Under the pieces are notes generated by a model that saw only the letters and a list, made by a program, of their open reading frames with translations, did no database searches and was not told the origin of the DNA. The position numbers and the translations under genes are program-made. From IMG/VR virus record IMGVR_UViG_3300045135_001915, positions 1-46,578 of that record: DNA of 46,578 bases. The stretch is one strand, 5' to 3'. This document shows positions 15,406 through 23,860 of this stretch, in pieces. Within the stretch, counting starts at the first letter, position 1. Each line of letters opens with the position of its first letter. The stretch is from a virus.

Positions 15406-17547
15406 ATGAGCATCCGTCACGAAATCAAGTCTCAGCTTGCTAAACTGCTTGCTACCGAAGATCTGGTGGTGGAGCACCGTTGTATCGAAACTGCTCAGTT
15501 TAACGTCCATACTCGCGTTCTGACCCTACCTCAGTGGGAAAAGGCAAGCAATCATGTCTATGACATGCTCGTTGGTCATGAGGTGGGACATGCTTTGTTC
15601 ACTCCTGACGAAGATCCTCCAGAAAACATTCCACACTCCTTTGTGAATATCGTTGAGGATGTGCGAATTGAAAAACTGATGAAGCGTAAGTATCTTGGTC
15701 TAGGCAAAACGTTTTTCAAGGGATACAAAGAACTTTCTGAAGAAGATTTTTTCTGCCTAGGTGATGAAGATGTGTCAAAGATGAATCTTGCTGATCGCGT
15801 TAATCTTCTCTTTAAAATTGGTAACTACACTGATATTCCCATCATGGAAGATGAGAAAGAAATTGTTGACATGATTTCTGAGTGTGAAACCTTTGCAGAT
15901 GTTCTGATTGCTGCAGAAGAACTGTATAAGTTCTGTAAGCAAAAGAAAGAGAAGGAGAAAGTTTCTAACATTGAAACTCCGCAGCAAGAGCAAGGTGGTG
16001 GTACAGAGATGGCACAGAAACCACAACCACAGGTTGAGTCTCAAACTTCCGAGGGTAGTTCTGGTGATGAGCAGTCTGAACAACCTCAGGGGAAGAGTGA
16101 CGATACATCTGAGGGAGATGGTGATGATGATGTTGAGATTGATGATGAACCTGAAACTCGTACCGTAGATAAACTTGAACAACGGCTACGTGATTTGGTT
16201 GGAAATCCTGGCATGGATAATACTTATGTTGAGATTCCCAAGGTAAATCTTGACACTGTAATTGTAGATAATGAAGAGGTACACAATGCAATCAATCGTA
16301 CTTTTGAACATTGTGCATCTACAAGGATTGGTGGGAATGATATTTATGACAACGTGGATGCCGAATACCTAAAGTTCAAAAAGTCTGCACAGAAAGAAGT
16401 TAACTACCTTGTGAAGGAGTTTGAATGTAAGAAAGCAGCAGATTCTTATGCCCGTGCCACTATTGCTCGCACTGGTGTTCTGGACTGTTCTAAACTTCAC
16501 ACCTACAAATACAACGAAGATCTTTTCAAGAAAGTGACCACTCTTGCTGATGGTAAAAACCATGGTTTGGTTTTTGTGTTGGACTGGTCTGGTTCAATGT
16601 CCAATGTTTTGAAGGATACTTGCAAGCAACTTTTTAACTTGATGTGGTTCTGTAAGAAAGTTTCCATTCCTTTTGATGTTTATGCATTCACTAATGAATG
16701 GAATCGTCCAGTTTATAACTATGATACTGGAGAGTATTCGCCAGCAAATCTTGTGCATCACTATGAAAGAAAAGAAGGTCTTCTTTGCGTTTCCGAATAT
16801 TTTTCGATGATGAATATTTTTACCAGCAAAGTATCTTCAAAAGAACTTGAAAATCAAATGATTAATATCTGGCGTATCGCTAGTTACTATTCCTCTTCTT
16901 GGGGATGCATGTATACTATTTCAGAACAACTTTCACTTTCTGGAACACCTTTGAATGAAGCATTTGTTTCCCTTCATCAGATTCTTCCAAAATTTCAAAA
17001 AGAAAATAAAGTTCAAAAAGTTCAGTGCATTGTTTTGACTGATGGTGAAGCAAACCCACTTCTTCAGCATGTTGAAATTGAGAGAAATGGTGGTAGTGAT
17101 AGATATATTGGAACTCGTCGCCTAATTCCAAATACTACATTTGTTCGTGATCGTAAACTTGGCACTACATATCGTCTTGGATATCGTTGGAATGAGTTTT
17201 CTGACCTGATGCTCAAAAATCTTAAGGGTAATTTTCCTTCAGTGAACTTTATTGGTATCCGTGTTCTTGAATCTCGTGATGCAAATGGTTTTATCAAACT
17301 GTATGGTAACTTTGAAGTGCAACAAAAGAATATGCAAGAATGGAAAAAACTGAGAAGTTTTTGCATCAAAGAATCGGGATATGATGCATATTTTGGCATT
17401 TCATCTTCAACTCTTTCTCAAGAAATTGAGTTTGATGTTGATGATGGAGCGACAAAGGCAAAGATTAAATCTGCCTTTACGAAGAGTCTTAAAACTAAGA
17501 AACTAAATAAGAAAGTTCTGGGTGAGTTTATTTCTTTGGTGGCATGA
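15406..17547 (+). CDS. CobT-like VWA protein with metallopeptidase-like N-terminus
   Basis: 713 residues from ATG 15406 (MSIRHEIKSQLAKLL); frames upstream run back through the terminator. An N-terminal domain carries H58-E-V-G-H62 followed by NIVEDVRIEK (residues 81-90), the HExGH plus ED-RIE pattern seen in CobT and NorD-type proteins. Residues about 185-250 are a very acidic, Gln/Ser-rich linker. The C-terminal von Willebrand A domain has an intact MIDAS motif, D393-W-S-G-S397, and a later VLTDGEAN. CobT is the VWA subunit of aerobic cobaltochelatase, but no CobN is seen, so a chaperone-like AAA+/VWA function with the CobS gene downstream is more likely. The true role is unknown. Confidence 0.8.
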   Translation: MSIRHEIKSQLAKLLATEDLVVEHRCIETAQFNVHTRVLTLPQWEKASNHVYDMLVGHEVGHALFTPDEDPPENIPHSFVNIVEDVRIEKLMKRKYLGLGKTFFKGYKELSEEDFFCLGDEDVSKMNLADRVNLLFKIGNYTDIPIMEDEKEIVDMISECETFADVLIAAEELYKFCKQKKEKEKVSNIETPQQEQGGGTEMAQKPQPQVESQTSEGSSGDEQSEQPQGKSDDTSEGDGDDDVEIDDEPETRTVDKLEQRLRDLVGNPGMDNTYVEIPKVNLDTVIVDNEEVHNAINRTFEHCASTRIGGNDIYDNVDAEYLKFKKSAQKEVNYLVKEFECKKAADSYARATIARTGVLDCSKLHTYKYNEDLFKKVTTLADGKNHGLVFVLDWSGSMSNVLKDTCKQLFNLMWFCKKVSIPFDVYAFTNEWNRPVYNYDTGEYSPANLVHHYERKEGLLCVSEYFSMMNIFTSKVSSKELENQMINIWRIASYYSSSWGCMYTISEQLSLSGTPLNEAFVSLHQILPKFQKENKVQKVQCIVLTDGEANPLLQHVEIERNGGSDRYIGTRRLIPNTTFVRDRKLGTTYRLGYRWNEFSDLMLKNLKGNFPSVNFIGIRVLESRDANGFIKLYGNFEVQQKNMQEWKKLRSFCIKESGYDAYFGISSSTLSQEIEFDVDDGATKAKIKSAFTKSLKTKKLNKKVLGEFISLVA

Positions 17548-17699
17548 CAAAAGAAAACTGGAAAGAGATTGCAAAAGCATCGGAAAAGGATCCTAAGGTA
17601 ATTGACATTATTGAAAATGGTCCTAGGTCGCTCACACAAGCATGGTTGCTCCAAGCCATGCGATACAAGTATGGTAGTTCTGGGAAACCAGTTGAATAA
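17544..17699 (+). CDS. Small hypothetical protein between the VWA and CobS genes
   Basis: 51 residues (MTKENWKEIAKASEKDPKV at the N-terminus), predicted helical and charged. It begins in an ATGA overlap with the VWA gene and ends nine bases before a terminator. It therefore closes the VWA transcript and may be translated with it. I recognise no domain. A helix-turn-helix-like reading (KVIDIIENGPRSLTQAWLL) is possible but weak. Confidence 0.7.
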   Translation: MTKENWKEIAKASEKDPKVIDIIENGPRSLTQAWLLQAMRYKYGSSGKPVE

Positions 17700-17708
17700 G
17701 TGAACACT

Positions 17709-17730
17709 GGGGTCTGGAGACCCCTTTTTT
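17709..17730 (+). terminator. Rho-independent terminator between VWA and cobS genes
   Basis: GGGGTC and GACCCC form a 6-bp stem with a TGGA loop and six T residues. A TATAAT element follows at 17737-17742, but no good -35 was found. Confidence 0.88.
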
Positions 17731-17764
17731 ATGCCCTATAATAACTTCAGTTCAAACAAAACAA

Positions 17765-18841
17765 ATGGGTCTGTCTCAAACCAGCATCGTTAGTTCTCTT
17801 CAAGATCTCTATGGAGAAAACGTCACCAGTGGCGACATTCGTGCTTGGTGTGTGATGAACGATTACAACTACCAAACAATTACTAGTAAACTGACTGACT
17901 TTAAAGTTGGTCGTGGGAAGTGGAATCTGGAAGTAACAAAAGAGACTGTAAAAGAACTGGAAACAACGTATACTTCTCCTGCAGCAATGCCTGCAATTAA
18001 ACAAAATCTTATTCCTCAGAAAGATGATTCCTTCGTCCGCTTTGGTAATTTCTCAGATATTAAAAAAATTATTCAGTCCGGTCTATTCTACCCTACGTTT
18101 ATCACGGGTCTCTCGGGCAATGGTAAAACGTTCTCTGTGGAGCAAGCGTGTGCCCAACTCGGACGAGAACTGATCCGTGTAAACATTACTATTGAAACAG
18201 ATGAAGATGACCTTATTGGTGGATTCCGTCTTGTCAACGGTGAGACCGTTTGGCACAATGGTCCGGTCATCGAAGCCTTGGAGCGCGGTGCGATTCTACT
18301 GCTTGACGAGATTGACCTGGCTTCCAACAAGATTCTTTGCCTTCAGTCCGTCCTCGAAGGAAAAGGTCTCTTCCTGAAGAAGATTGGTAAGGTGGTTCAA
18401 CCTTCTTTCGGTTTCAATGTAATTGCCACTGCTAACACCAAGGGTAAGGGTTCTGATGATGGTCGCTTCATTGGCACCAATGTCCTGAACGAAGCGTTCC
18501 TGGAGCGTTTCCCTGTGACCTTTGAGCAAGAGTATCCAACTGCTTCTATCGAGACTAAGATCCTGAACAAAATTTGTGATGATGCTGACTTCTGTAAGCG
18601 TCTTGCTGACTGGGCTGACATCATTCGCAAGACCTTCTATGATGGTGGTATTGAGGAGATCATCAGCACCCGTCGTCTAGTTCACATTGTTCAGGCATAC
18701 AGCATCTTCAACGATAAAGCAAAGGCAATCCAAGTCTGCGTGAATCGTTTCGATGATGAAACCAAGCAGGCATTCCTGGAACTCTATGACAAGGTTGATG
18801 CTGACTTTGTGATGCCCGTTGACGAAACCCCTACAGTTTGA
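17765..18841 (+). CDS. cobS: CobS-like AAA+ ATPase (MoxR class)
   Basis: 358 residues. In cobaltochelatase, CobS is the AAA+ subunit; cobS-like genes are standard in cyanomyoviruses, where their function is not settled. Walker A GLSGNGKT at 115-122, Walker B ILLLDEID at 177-184, sensor region NVIATANTKGKG, and arginine-rich segments FLERFP and STRRLV. The first 60 residues look like a small winged-helix or DNA-binding module (LYGENVTSGDIRAWCV). The upstream VWA protein is its probable partner, although a terminator lies between them. Base composition is higher in G+C than its neighbours. Confidence 0.88.
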   Translation: MGLSQTSIVSSLQDLYGENVTSGDIRAWCVMNDYNYQTITSKLTDFKVGRGKWNLEVTKETVKELETTYTSPAAMPAIKQNLIPQKDDSFVRFGNFSDIKKIIQSGLFYPTFITGLSGNGKTFSVEQACAQLGRELIRVNITIETDEDDLIGGFRLVNGETVWHNGPVIEALERGAILLLDEIDLASNKILCLQSVLEGKGLFLKKIGKVVQPSFGFNVIATANTKGKGSDDGRFIGTNVLNEAFLERFPVTFEQEYPTASIETKILNKICDDADFCKRLADWADIIRKTFYDGGIEEIISTRRLVHIVQAYSIFNDKAKAIQVCVNRFDDETKQAFLELYDKVDADFVMPVDETPTV

Positions 18842-18848
18842 TATAATT

Positions 18849-19277
18849 ATGGCTAACTCTTGGTCCTTTTTATCTGATGAATTGAACATGGATACAGATA
18901 CTCTGAATCTAGGCACACCCATTAATGATGCTATTGGTGCTATGGGTGATGATCGTATTACTTTAAACTTTGACATGAACAAAGACCCCAATCGTTACAA
19001 GTATAGTGAGGATCAAATCCTCAAAGAACTAAAAGATTATATTTCCGGTACATACAACCAACATTATTCTGCTGGTGATGACAAGATTCAAACTTTGGAT
19101 CTGATTGAAGCATGTGGAGACGGTGAAGCATTCTGCCGTAGCAACATTCTCAAGTATGCCTCTCGTTATGATAAGAAAGGCACTGCACGTCGTGACATTA
19201 TGAAGATTCTGCATTATGCTGTGCTTCTGATGCATTTCAACGACAAGAATGCACAACGTGAAACTTACCCTCAGTGA
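18849..19277 (+). CDS. DUF3310 family protein (possible nucleotide kinase-like)
   Basis: 142 residues from ATG 18849 (MANSWSFLSDELN); the TTG at 18819 lies inside cobS. The C-terminal half matches DUF3310: NQHYSAGDDKIQTLDLIEA, then FCRSNILKYASRYDKKG, then DIMKILHYAVLL. In phage T7 a protein of this family (gp1.7) has nucleotide kinase activity, so a role in nucleotide metabolism is possible but unproven here. The N-terminal 55 residues are an unrelated extension. The stop overlaps the gp45 start. Confidence 0.75.
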   Translation: MANSWSFLSDELNMDTDTLNLGTPINDAIGAMGDDRITLNFDMNKDPNRYKYSEDQILKELKDYISGTYNQHYSAGDDKIQTLDLIEACGDGEAFCRSNILKYASRYDKKGTARRDIMKILHYAVLLMHFNDKNAQRETYPQ

Positions 19278-19960
19278 TGAAAACTCGACCTCCTATGAAA
19301 CTGTCTGATAAAACTCTTTCTGTCCTGAAGAATTTTTCTTCTATTAACCAGTCCATCCTTTTCAAGCAAGGCAATAAACTTCGCACTATCAGTGTGATGA
19401 AGAATATCCTTGCAGAAGCCACTATTACAGAGGAGTTCTCTAAAGACTTTGGTATTTACGATCTCAACCAGTTTCTAAATGGTATGAGTCTGCACCAAAG
19501 TCCTGAACTTGATTTTATCAATGATGGATACGTTGTTATCCGCGAAGGTAAAATGCGTTCCAAGTATTTCTTCGCAGATCCTAATGTCATTGTCACTCCC
19601 CCAGAAAAAGAAATTAATCTTCCTAGCGAAGATGTTTGCTTTGAACTGAGCACTGAGCAACTGGACAAACTTCTAAAAGCAGCTGCTGTATATCAACTTC
19701 CTGATATTTCTGCTGTTGGTGAAAATGGTGTTGTAAAACTTCTTGTCCGTGACAAGAAGAATGATACTTCCAATGATTTTGCTATCGTAGTTGGTGAAAC
19801 TGAAGCAGAGTTTTCTTTCAACTTTAAGGTAGAGAATATCAAGGTTCTTCCTGGAACTTATGAAGTTGTAGTCTCCCAGAAACTGCTTTCTCGTTTTACT
19901 TCAAAGAACCATGACCTCACTTACTACATCGCACTCGAACCCGATTCCACTTTCGGTTGA
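19277..19960 (+). CDS. gp45: Sliding clamp gp45
   Basis: Trimeric processivity clamp for DNA polymerase gp43, also the mobile activator of late transcription with gp55. 227 residues from ATG 19277, which overlaps the previous stop (TGATG); an in-frame ATG at 19295 (MKLSDKTLSVLKNF) aligns better with the T4 gp45 N-terminus and may be the true start. Family features: ISVMKNILAEATI, FGIYDLNQFLNG, and the C-terminal YYIALEPDSTFG resembling T4 YVVALEADST. Followed in TGATG overlap by the Coq4-like gene. Confidence 0.94.
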   Translation: MKTRPPMKLSDKTLSVLKNFSSINQSILFKQGNKLRTISVMKNILAEATITEEFSKDFGIYDLNQFLNGMSLHQSPELDFINDGYVVIREGKMRSKYFFADPNVIVTPPEKEINLPSEDVCFELSTEQLDKLLKAAAVYQLPDISAVGENGVVKLLVRDKKNDTSNDFAIVVGETEAEFSFNFKVENIKVLPGTYEVVVSQKLLSRFTSKNHDLTYYIALEPDSTFG

Positions 19961-20283
19961 TGGAACCAGATCCTTATATTCAGTTTCTTGAAAATTGGAT
20001 TCCTGGAATTGGAGAAGACACTAAACTTCATGATCAATTGCATATTCATTTTGGTCTTGGGTTTAGTGTGAATGATGAAGCACGATTACTTGGATTTCAA
20101 CTAGGACATCATCCAGCTGGAAACTTTTTCCATGTAGTCATTTTTTCTTTAATGAGTCTTACGATTTATCCTAAAGATTATCGTAACTCTTGGAAGGATG
20201 TGACAGATTTTTATCAGGCATACCTTCTTGGCAAGTATTGGCAATCTGTGCCATACTGGTTTATACCAAAGACAATTTTATGA
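19960..20283 (+). CDS. Coq4-like small metal-binding protein
   Basis: 107 residues. It contains the Coq4 family zinc-type motif in full: H24-D-Q-L-H28, exactly eleven residues, then E40, followed by ARLLGFQLGHH, matching the ELALLAF-type helix after the motif in Coq4. A short FYQAYLLGKYW segment near residue 84 also fits the Coq4 C-terminal region. Coq4 acts in ubiquinone biosynthesis, and cyanobacteria have a homologue, but this protein is about half the usual length and phage quinone metabolism is unproven. It lies between the clamp and clamp-loader genes, coupled at both ends by overlaps. Confidence 0.65.
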   Translation: MEPDPYIQFLENWIPGIGEDTKLHDQLHIHFGLGFSVNDEARLLGFQLGHHPAGNFFHVVIFSLMSLTIYPKDYRNSWKDVTDFYQAYLLGKYWQSVPYWFIPKTIL

Positions 20284-20807
20284 ACATCTTTGTTACTGAC
20301 CCCGATCCTTTGAAGTCTGCTAGGGTTCTTCCTGACAAACATATTGTCAAGATGCCACTAGAGACTTGTCAGATGCTTGCTATTGTATGCTCTGATAAAT
20401 GGGGTCATGGTTTTGGCACTCTTCCAAAGGCAGACGGTACTCCCTATGCCACTGAGAGGGGTGCTTTTCGCAATCACCCATGTACCATATGGGCAAACTC
20501 TTTTGTGAACAACTGGAGGTGGTTACTTGCTCATGGATTTGCTTTGTGTGATGAATATGCACTGAGGTATGGCAAACCACATACTTGCTTTAACACTCTT
20601 CAGGCAGCAAATGAAATTCTTCCATGTGCTGATCCTCAAGGACGCAGTGGTAAAGGACCAACATCTTTTGTGTTTGCTGGACCTGATGAATTTAAGTTGG
20701 ATACTTCAATATCCATCTTTGACAAATACAAGATGTATATTGCATCTAAACCTTGGGTATGCGATAATTATCTTCGTATCCCAGAACGAAAACCTGATTG
20801 GGTATAA
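20280..20807 (+). CDS. Conserved phage protein of unknown function
   Basis: 175 residues from ATG 20280 (MNIFVTDPDPLKSARVLPDK), overlapping the preceding gene by four bases (ATGA). The opening DPDPLKSARVLPDKHIVKMP, the NHPCTIWA and NNWRWLL blocks and LCDEYALRYGK belong to a family widespread in large phages, normally annotated as hypothetical. His, Asp and Lys residues are conserved in a manner suggesting an enzyme, possibly nucleic-acid acting, but I cannot name the reaction. Precedes the clamp loader gp44. Confidence 0.7.
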   Translation: MNIFVTDPDPLKSARVLPDKHIVKMPLETCQMLAIVCSDKWGHGFGTLPKADGTPYATERGAFRNHPCTIWANSFVNNWRWLLAHGFALCDEYALRYGKPHTCFNTLQAANEILPCADPQGRSGKGPTSFVFAGPDEFKLDTSISIFDKYKMYIASKPWVCDNYLRIPERKPDWV

Positions 20808-20809
20808 TT

Positions 20810-21757
20810 ATGAGTCGTGATGAATTTCTTTGGGTTGAAAAGTATCGGCCTAAAACTATTGAGCAATGTATTCTTCCTGATAATATCAAGAAGACCTTTA
20901 AAGACTTCCTAGATAAAGGGGAGGTTCCTAATCTACTCCTTGCAGGTCCTGCTGGGTGTGGTAAAACAACCGTAGCAAAAGCACTTTGTAACGAACTGGG
21001 GGTAGATGTTTATGTCATCAATGGATCCGATGAAGGACGATTCCTTGATACCGTCCGAAACACTGCGAAGAACTTCGCTTCGACCGTCTCGCTTGCATCA
21101 ACTGCAAAACACAAAGTCATCATCATTGATGAGGCAGATAACACAACCAACGATGTACAACTCCTCCTACGGGCGTTTACTGAGGAGTTTAGTGGCAACT
21201 GCAGGTTCATCTTCACCTGTAACTTCAAAAACAAAATCATTGAGCCACTCCACTCCCGATGCGCCTGTATTGATTTTTCAACCAATTCCAAAAGCAAACC
21301 CCAACTTGCAGCATCATTCTTCAAACGCATCCAAGAAATCTTGGCTGCAGAAAGTGTTGAATATGATAACAAGGTCCTGGTAGAACTAATCAATAAACAC
21401 TTCCCTGATTGGCGTCGTGTTTTGAATGAATGTCAGAGATATTCTGCGAGTGGCAAAATTGATACTGGTATTCTTGCAACCTTTAGTGATGTAAAAGTAA
21501 ATGACTTGGTTAAAAACCTTAAAGAGAAGAACTTTGCCGAAGTACGTAAATGGGTCGTTAATAACCTGGATAATGATTCTGGGGTACTTCTTCGTCGTAT
21601 TTACGATGCTCTTTGTGATGCCCTTGAAAACTCTAGCATTCCTGCTGCTGTGCTTGTTATTGCTAAGTATCAGTATCAGATTGCATTCGTAGCAGATCAA
21701 GAGATAAATATGCTTGCGTGTCTAACCGAAATTATGGTGGAGTGTGAATTCAAATGA
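20810..21757 (+). CDS. gp44: Clamp loader ATPase gp44
   Basis: Large subunit of the gp44/62 complex that opens gp45 and loads it on primed DNA. 315 residues from ATG 20810 (MSRDEFLWVEKYRPK), like T4 gp44 (319). AAA+ motifs: AGPAGCGKTTVAKAL near residues 45-59, Walker B VIIIDEADN, sensor 1 IFTCNFKNK, and the SRC arginine finger (HSRCACIDF). The WVEKYRPKTIEQCILP N-terminus is typical. Overlaps the next gene (ATGA). Its small partner gp62 is displaced to 23058, separated by three inserted genes. Confidence 0.96.
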   Translation: MSRDEFLWVEKYRPKTIEQCILPDNIKKTFKDFLDKGEVPNLLLAGPAGCGKTTVAKALCNELGVDVYVINGSDEGRFLDTVRNTAKNFASTVSLASTAKHKVIIIDEADNTTNDVQLLLRAFTEEFSGNCRFIFTCNFKNKIIEPLHSRCACIDFSTNSKSKPQLAASFFKRIQEILAAESVEYDNKVLVELINKHFPDWRRVLNECQRYSASGKIDTGILATFSDVKVNDLVKNLKEKNFAEVRKWVVNNLDNDSGVLLRRIYDALCDALENSSIPAAVLVIAKYQYQIAFVADQEINMLACLTEIMVECEFK

Positions 21758-22047
21758 TTGATGTAAAACTGTTTCGTATTATCACTGGTGAAGAAGTCGT
21801 TGCAGAACTTGTTTCTGAAACTGAAAATACTGTGACTGTTAAAAATGGTCTTGTTGTTCTTCCCACAAACAATGGTGTAGGATTTGCTCCTTGGGCAACT
21901 GTCATTGATAATGATAACCCTGAGATCACAATGTCTCGACAACACGTCGTTTATATTGTTGCTCTTCAAGAAGATGTTGCCAAGAAGTATAATGAGATGT
22001 TTGGAAGTAAGCTAATTACTCCAGATAAGAAAAAGTTGGTTCTGTAA
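21754..22047 (+). CDS. Sm-like (LSm fold) protein, paralogue B
   Basis: 97 residues, MIDVKLFRIITGEEVVAELV at the start. The strand pattern, the TGEEVVAELV signature, the PW pair in GFAPWATV and the terminal helix (VAKKYNEMFG) align with the other Sm-like proteins here. Most compact of the four paralogues, so probably nearest the basic fold. It lies between gp44 and the Dam gene, coupled to gp44 by an ATGA overlap. RNA binding and ring formation are expected from the fold but not shown. Confidence 0.78.
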   Translation: MIDVKLFRIITGEEVVAELVSETENTVTVKNGLVVLPTNNGVGFAPWATVIDNDNPEITMSRQHVVYIVALQEDVAKKYNEMFGSKLITPDKKKLVL

Positions 22048-22049
22048 TT

Positions 22050-22241
22050 ATGAAATCTCCTAGACAAAAGAAATCCAGAATGTATTACTATTTCTGGGGT
22101 GCTATGACTGTCACTGTGTTCCTTGGACAACTTTATGTTGGTACTGGGTATCGTCTCTTGCATGATAGTATGCAAGAATTGCTTGATAATGTTGATGGAG
22201 TTCTTCTCCATTCGACAGAAGATAAACCTAATTACCTCTGA
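22050..22241 (+). CDS. Small single-pass membrane protein
   Basis: 63 residues. A basic N-terminus (MKSPRQKKSR) is followed by one hydrophobic segment, YYYFWGAMTVTVFLGQLYVG, then an acidic C-terminal part ending in DKPNYL. Positive-inside reasoning puts the N-terminus in the cytoplasm. The stop overlaps the Dam start (CTGATGA). Function unknown; too short for a typical enzyme and with no holin-like second helix. Confidence 0.7.
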   Translation: MKSPRQKKSRMYYYFWGAMTVTVFLGQLYVGTGYRLLHDSMQELLDNVDGVLLHSTEDKPNYL

Positions 22242-23089
22242 TGAAAGCACTGAAAACTCCCCTTCGTTATCCTGGTGGTAAGTCTCGCGCTTGCACCAAA
22301 ATGGAACAATATATTCCAGACCTCCGTGATTATAAGGAGTACCGAGAACCATTTCTTGGTGGTGGAAGTGTAGCAATTCACATCACTAAGAAATATCCTC
22401 ACCTTGACATTTGGGTTAATGATCTGTATGAACCTCTAGTTAACTTCTGGAAGACTCTACAGGATGATGGATATGCTCTGTATAAAAGACTTCAAGAACT
22501 TAAGTCTCGTTATCCTGATGAAGGTTCTGCAAAAGGATTGTTCTTAGAAGCAAAGGAACTTGTAAATGATGATTCCGTTTCACCTCTATATCGTGCTTGT
22601 GCTTTCTACGTTATTAACAAGTGCTCTTTTTCTGGTCTCACTGAGTCCTCATCCTTTAGCAGGCAGGCGTCACATTCCAACTTCTCAATGCGAGGAATTG
22701 AGAAACTTCAAGGATACTCTCAACTGATCAAAGACTGGAAGATTACAAACTTGAGTTATCAAGAACTTTTTACCGATAGTAAAGAGTGCTTCACATATCT
22801 TGATCCCCCATATGAGATTGGATCTAATCTTTATGGTAAAAAGGGTGATATGCACAAGTCATTTGACCATGATGAGTTTGCTACTACATGTGACCGCTTC
22901 ATTGGTCCTCAACTGATATCCTATAATTCATCTCAACTTATTAAAGAACGTTTTAAAGAATATCAAACTGGAGAGTTTGATCTTACTTATACCATGCGTT
23001 CGGTTGGTGAATATATGCGTGAACAAAAAGAACGTAAAGAACTTTTGCTTTTTAATTATGGAACTGAAGGATTGGTTGAACTCAATTAA
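22241..23089 (+). CDS. dam: DNA adenine methyltransferase (Dam, D12 class)
   Basis: N6-adenine methylase, 282 residues. D12-class motifs: LRYPGGKSRA near the N-terminus, the SAM-binding EPFLGGGSVAI (about 36-46), the catalytic DPPY in TYLDPPYEIG (about 189), and ISYNSS. Phage Dam enzymes can protect genome DNA from host restriction or mark it for repair; the recognition site cannot be read from sequence (GATC is likely for the family). Its end overlaps the gp62 start by 32 bases. Confidence 0.93.
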   Translation: MKALKTPLRYPGGKSRACTKMEQYIPDLRDYKEYREPFLGGGSVAIHITKKYPHLDIWVNDLYEPLVNFWKTLQDDGYALYKRLQELKSRYPDEGSAKGLFLEAKELVNDDSVSPLYRACAFYVINKCSFSGLTESSSFSRQASHSNFSMRGIEKLQGYSQLIKDWKITNLSYQELFTDSKECFTYLDPPYEIGSNLYGKKGDMHKSFDHDEFATTCDRFIGPQLISYNSSQLIKERFKEYQTGEFDLTYTMRSVGEYMREQKERKELLLFNYGTEGLVELN

Positions 23090-23426
23090 TTTTACCAAGG
23101 AAGACTTGTCTAGCAATATCAAGTCTTATCCTCCCTACATTATCAATCGTTGTTTATCTGGACATATTGATTGCATCATGTTTGCAAATGAAATGAATAA
23201 GCATCATCAAGTAGATAAAGATATGCAATATTCATTTTATCTAAATAGTCTCAGGAAAAAGAAGAGATTCTCTCCTTGGCTCCGAAAGGAAAAAGTCACG
23301 GATTTGGAATGTGTCAAACAATACTATGGTTATAGTAATGAGAAGGCAACGCAAGCTCTGAAAATTCTTACCAAAGAACAAATTAACTTTATTAAACAAC
23401 GACTTGATACTGGAGGAGCAAAATGA
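23058..23426 (+). CDS. gp62: Clamp loader small subunit gp62
   Basis: Non-ATPase subunit of the clamp loader. 122 residues from ATG 23058 (MELKDWLNSINFTKEDL); upstream starts lie well inside dam. The PPYIINRCLSGHIDCIMFAN block (residues about 27-46) is characteristic of gp62 in T4-like phages. Shorter than T4 gp62 (187), as usual in cyanophages. Followed directly by regA with a four-base overlap (ATGA), the conserved gp44-gp62-regA arrangement here interrupted by three genes. Confidence 0.9.
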   Translation: MELKDWLNSINFTKEDLSSNIKSYPPYIINRCLSGHIDCIMFANEMNKHHQVDKDMQYSFYLNSLRKKKRFSPWLRKEKVTDLECVKQYYGYSNEKATQALKILTKEQINFIKQRLDTGGAK

Positions 23427-23860
23427 GTACTACGGTTGAACCCACGGTACAATGGTCGCAAGACCAAATGGTGGAAGTGATTTTGAATGAACCTGATGAT
23501 TTTTTGAAAGTCCGTGAGACGCTAACTCGTATTGGAGTTGCGTCCCGTAAAGAGAAGAAACTCTATCAGTCATGCCATATCCTGCACAAGCAAGGAAGAT
23601 ATTTTATTGTCCACTTTAAGGAGTTGTTTGCTCTAGATGGTAAACATGCAAACCTCACTGTAAATGACGTACAACGCCGTAACCGTATTGTGAGACTGCT
23701 TGCTGACTGGGGACTTATTACGATTGTCAAAGAAGAGTCTGTAATGGACATTGCGCCTCTGAACCAGATCAAGGTGCTTGCATATAAGGACAAGTCTGAC
23801 TGGGTTCTGGAGCAGAAGTACAATATTGGCAAGAAAGGAAAGACTCAGGAAACCGAATAA
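23423..23860 (+). CDS. regA: Translational repressor RegA
   Basis: RNA-binding protein that represses translation of many early phage mRNAs, including replication genes. 145 residues; T4 RegA has 122, the difference being an N-terminal extension of about 15. Conserved blocks: DDFLKVRETLTRIGVAS, KKLYQSCHILHKQGRYFIV, HFKELFALDG and LLADWGLITIV, nearly the same as in T4. It ends the gp45-regA block; an AATAAATA octamer and a terminator follow. Autoregulation is known in T4, and the likely target is the AT-rich start regions of neighbouring genes. Confidence 0.96.
   Translation: MSTTVEPTVQWSQDQMVEVILNEPDDFLKVRETLTRIGVASRKEKKLYQSCHILHKQGRYFIVHFKELFALDGKHANLTVNDVQRRNRIVRLLADWGLITIVKEESVMDIAPLNQIKVLAYKDKSDWVLEQKYNIGKKGKTQETE

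Noticed and set aside
17737-17742. TATAAT as a confident promoter for cobS
   Set aside because: No acceptable -35 at 16-18 bases upstream; that region is the terminator stem.
15406-18841. A cobalamin biosynthesis pathway
   Set aside because: Only CobS- and CobT-like subunits are seen; no CobN or other cobalamin genes in the window.
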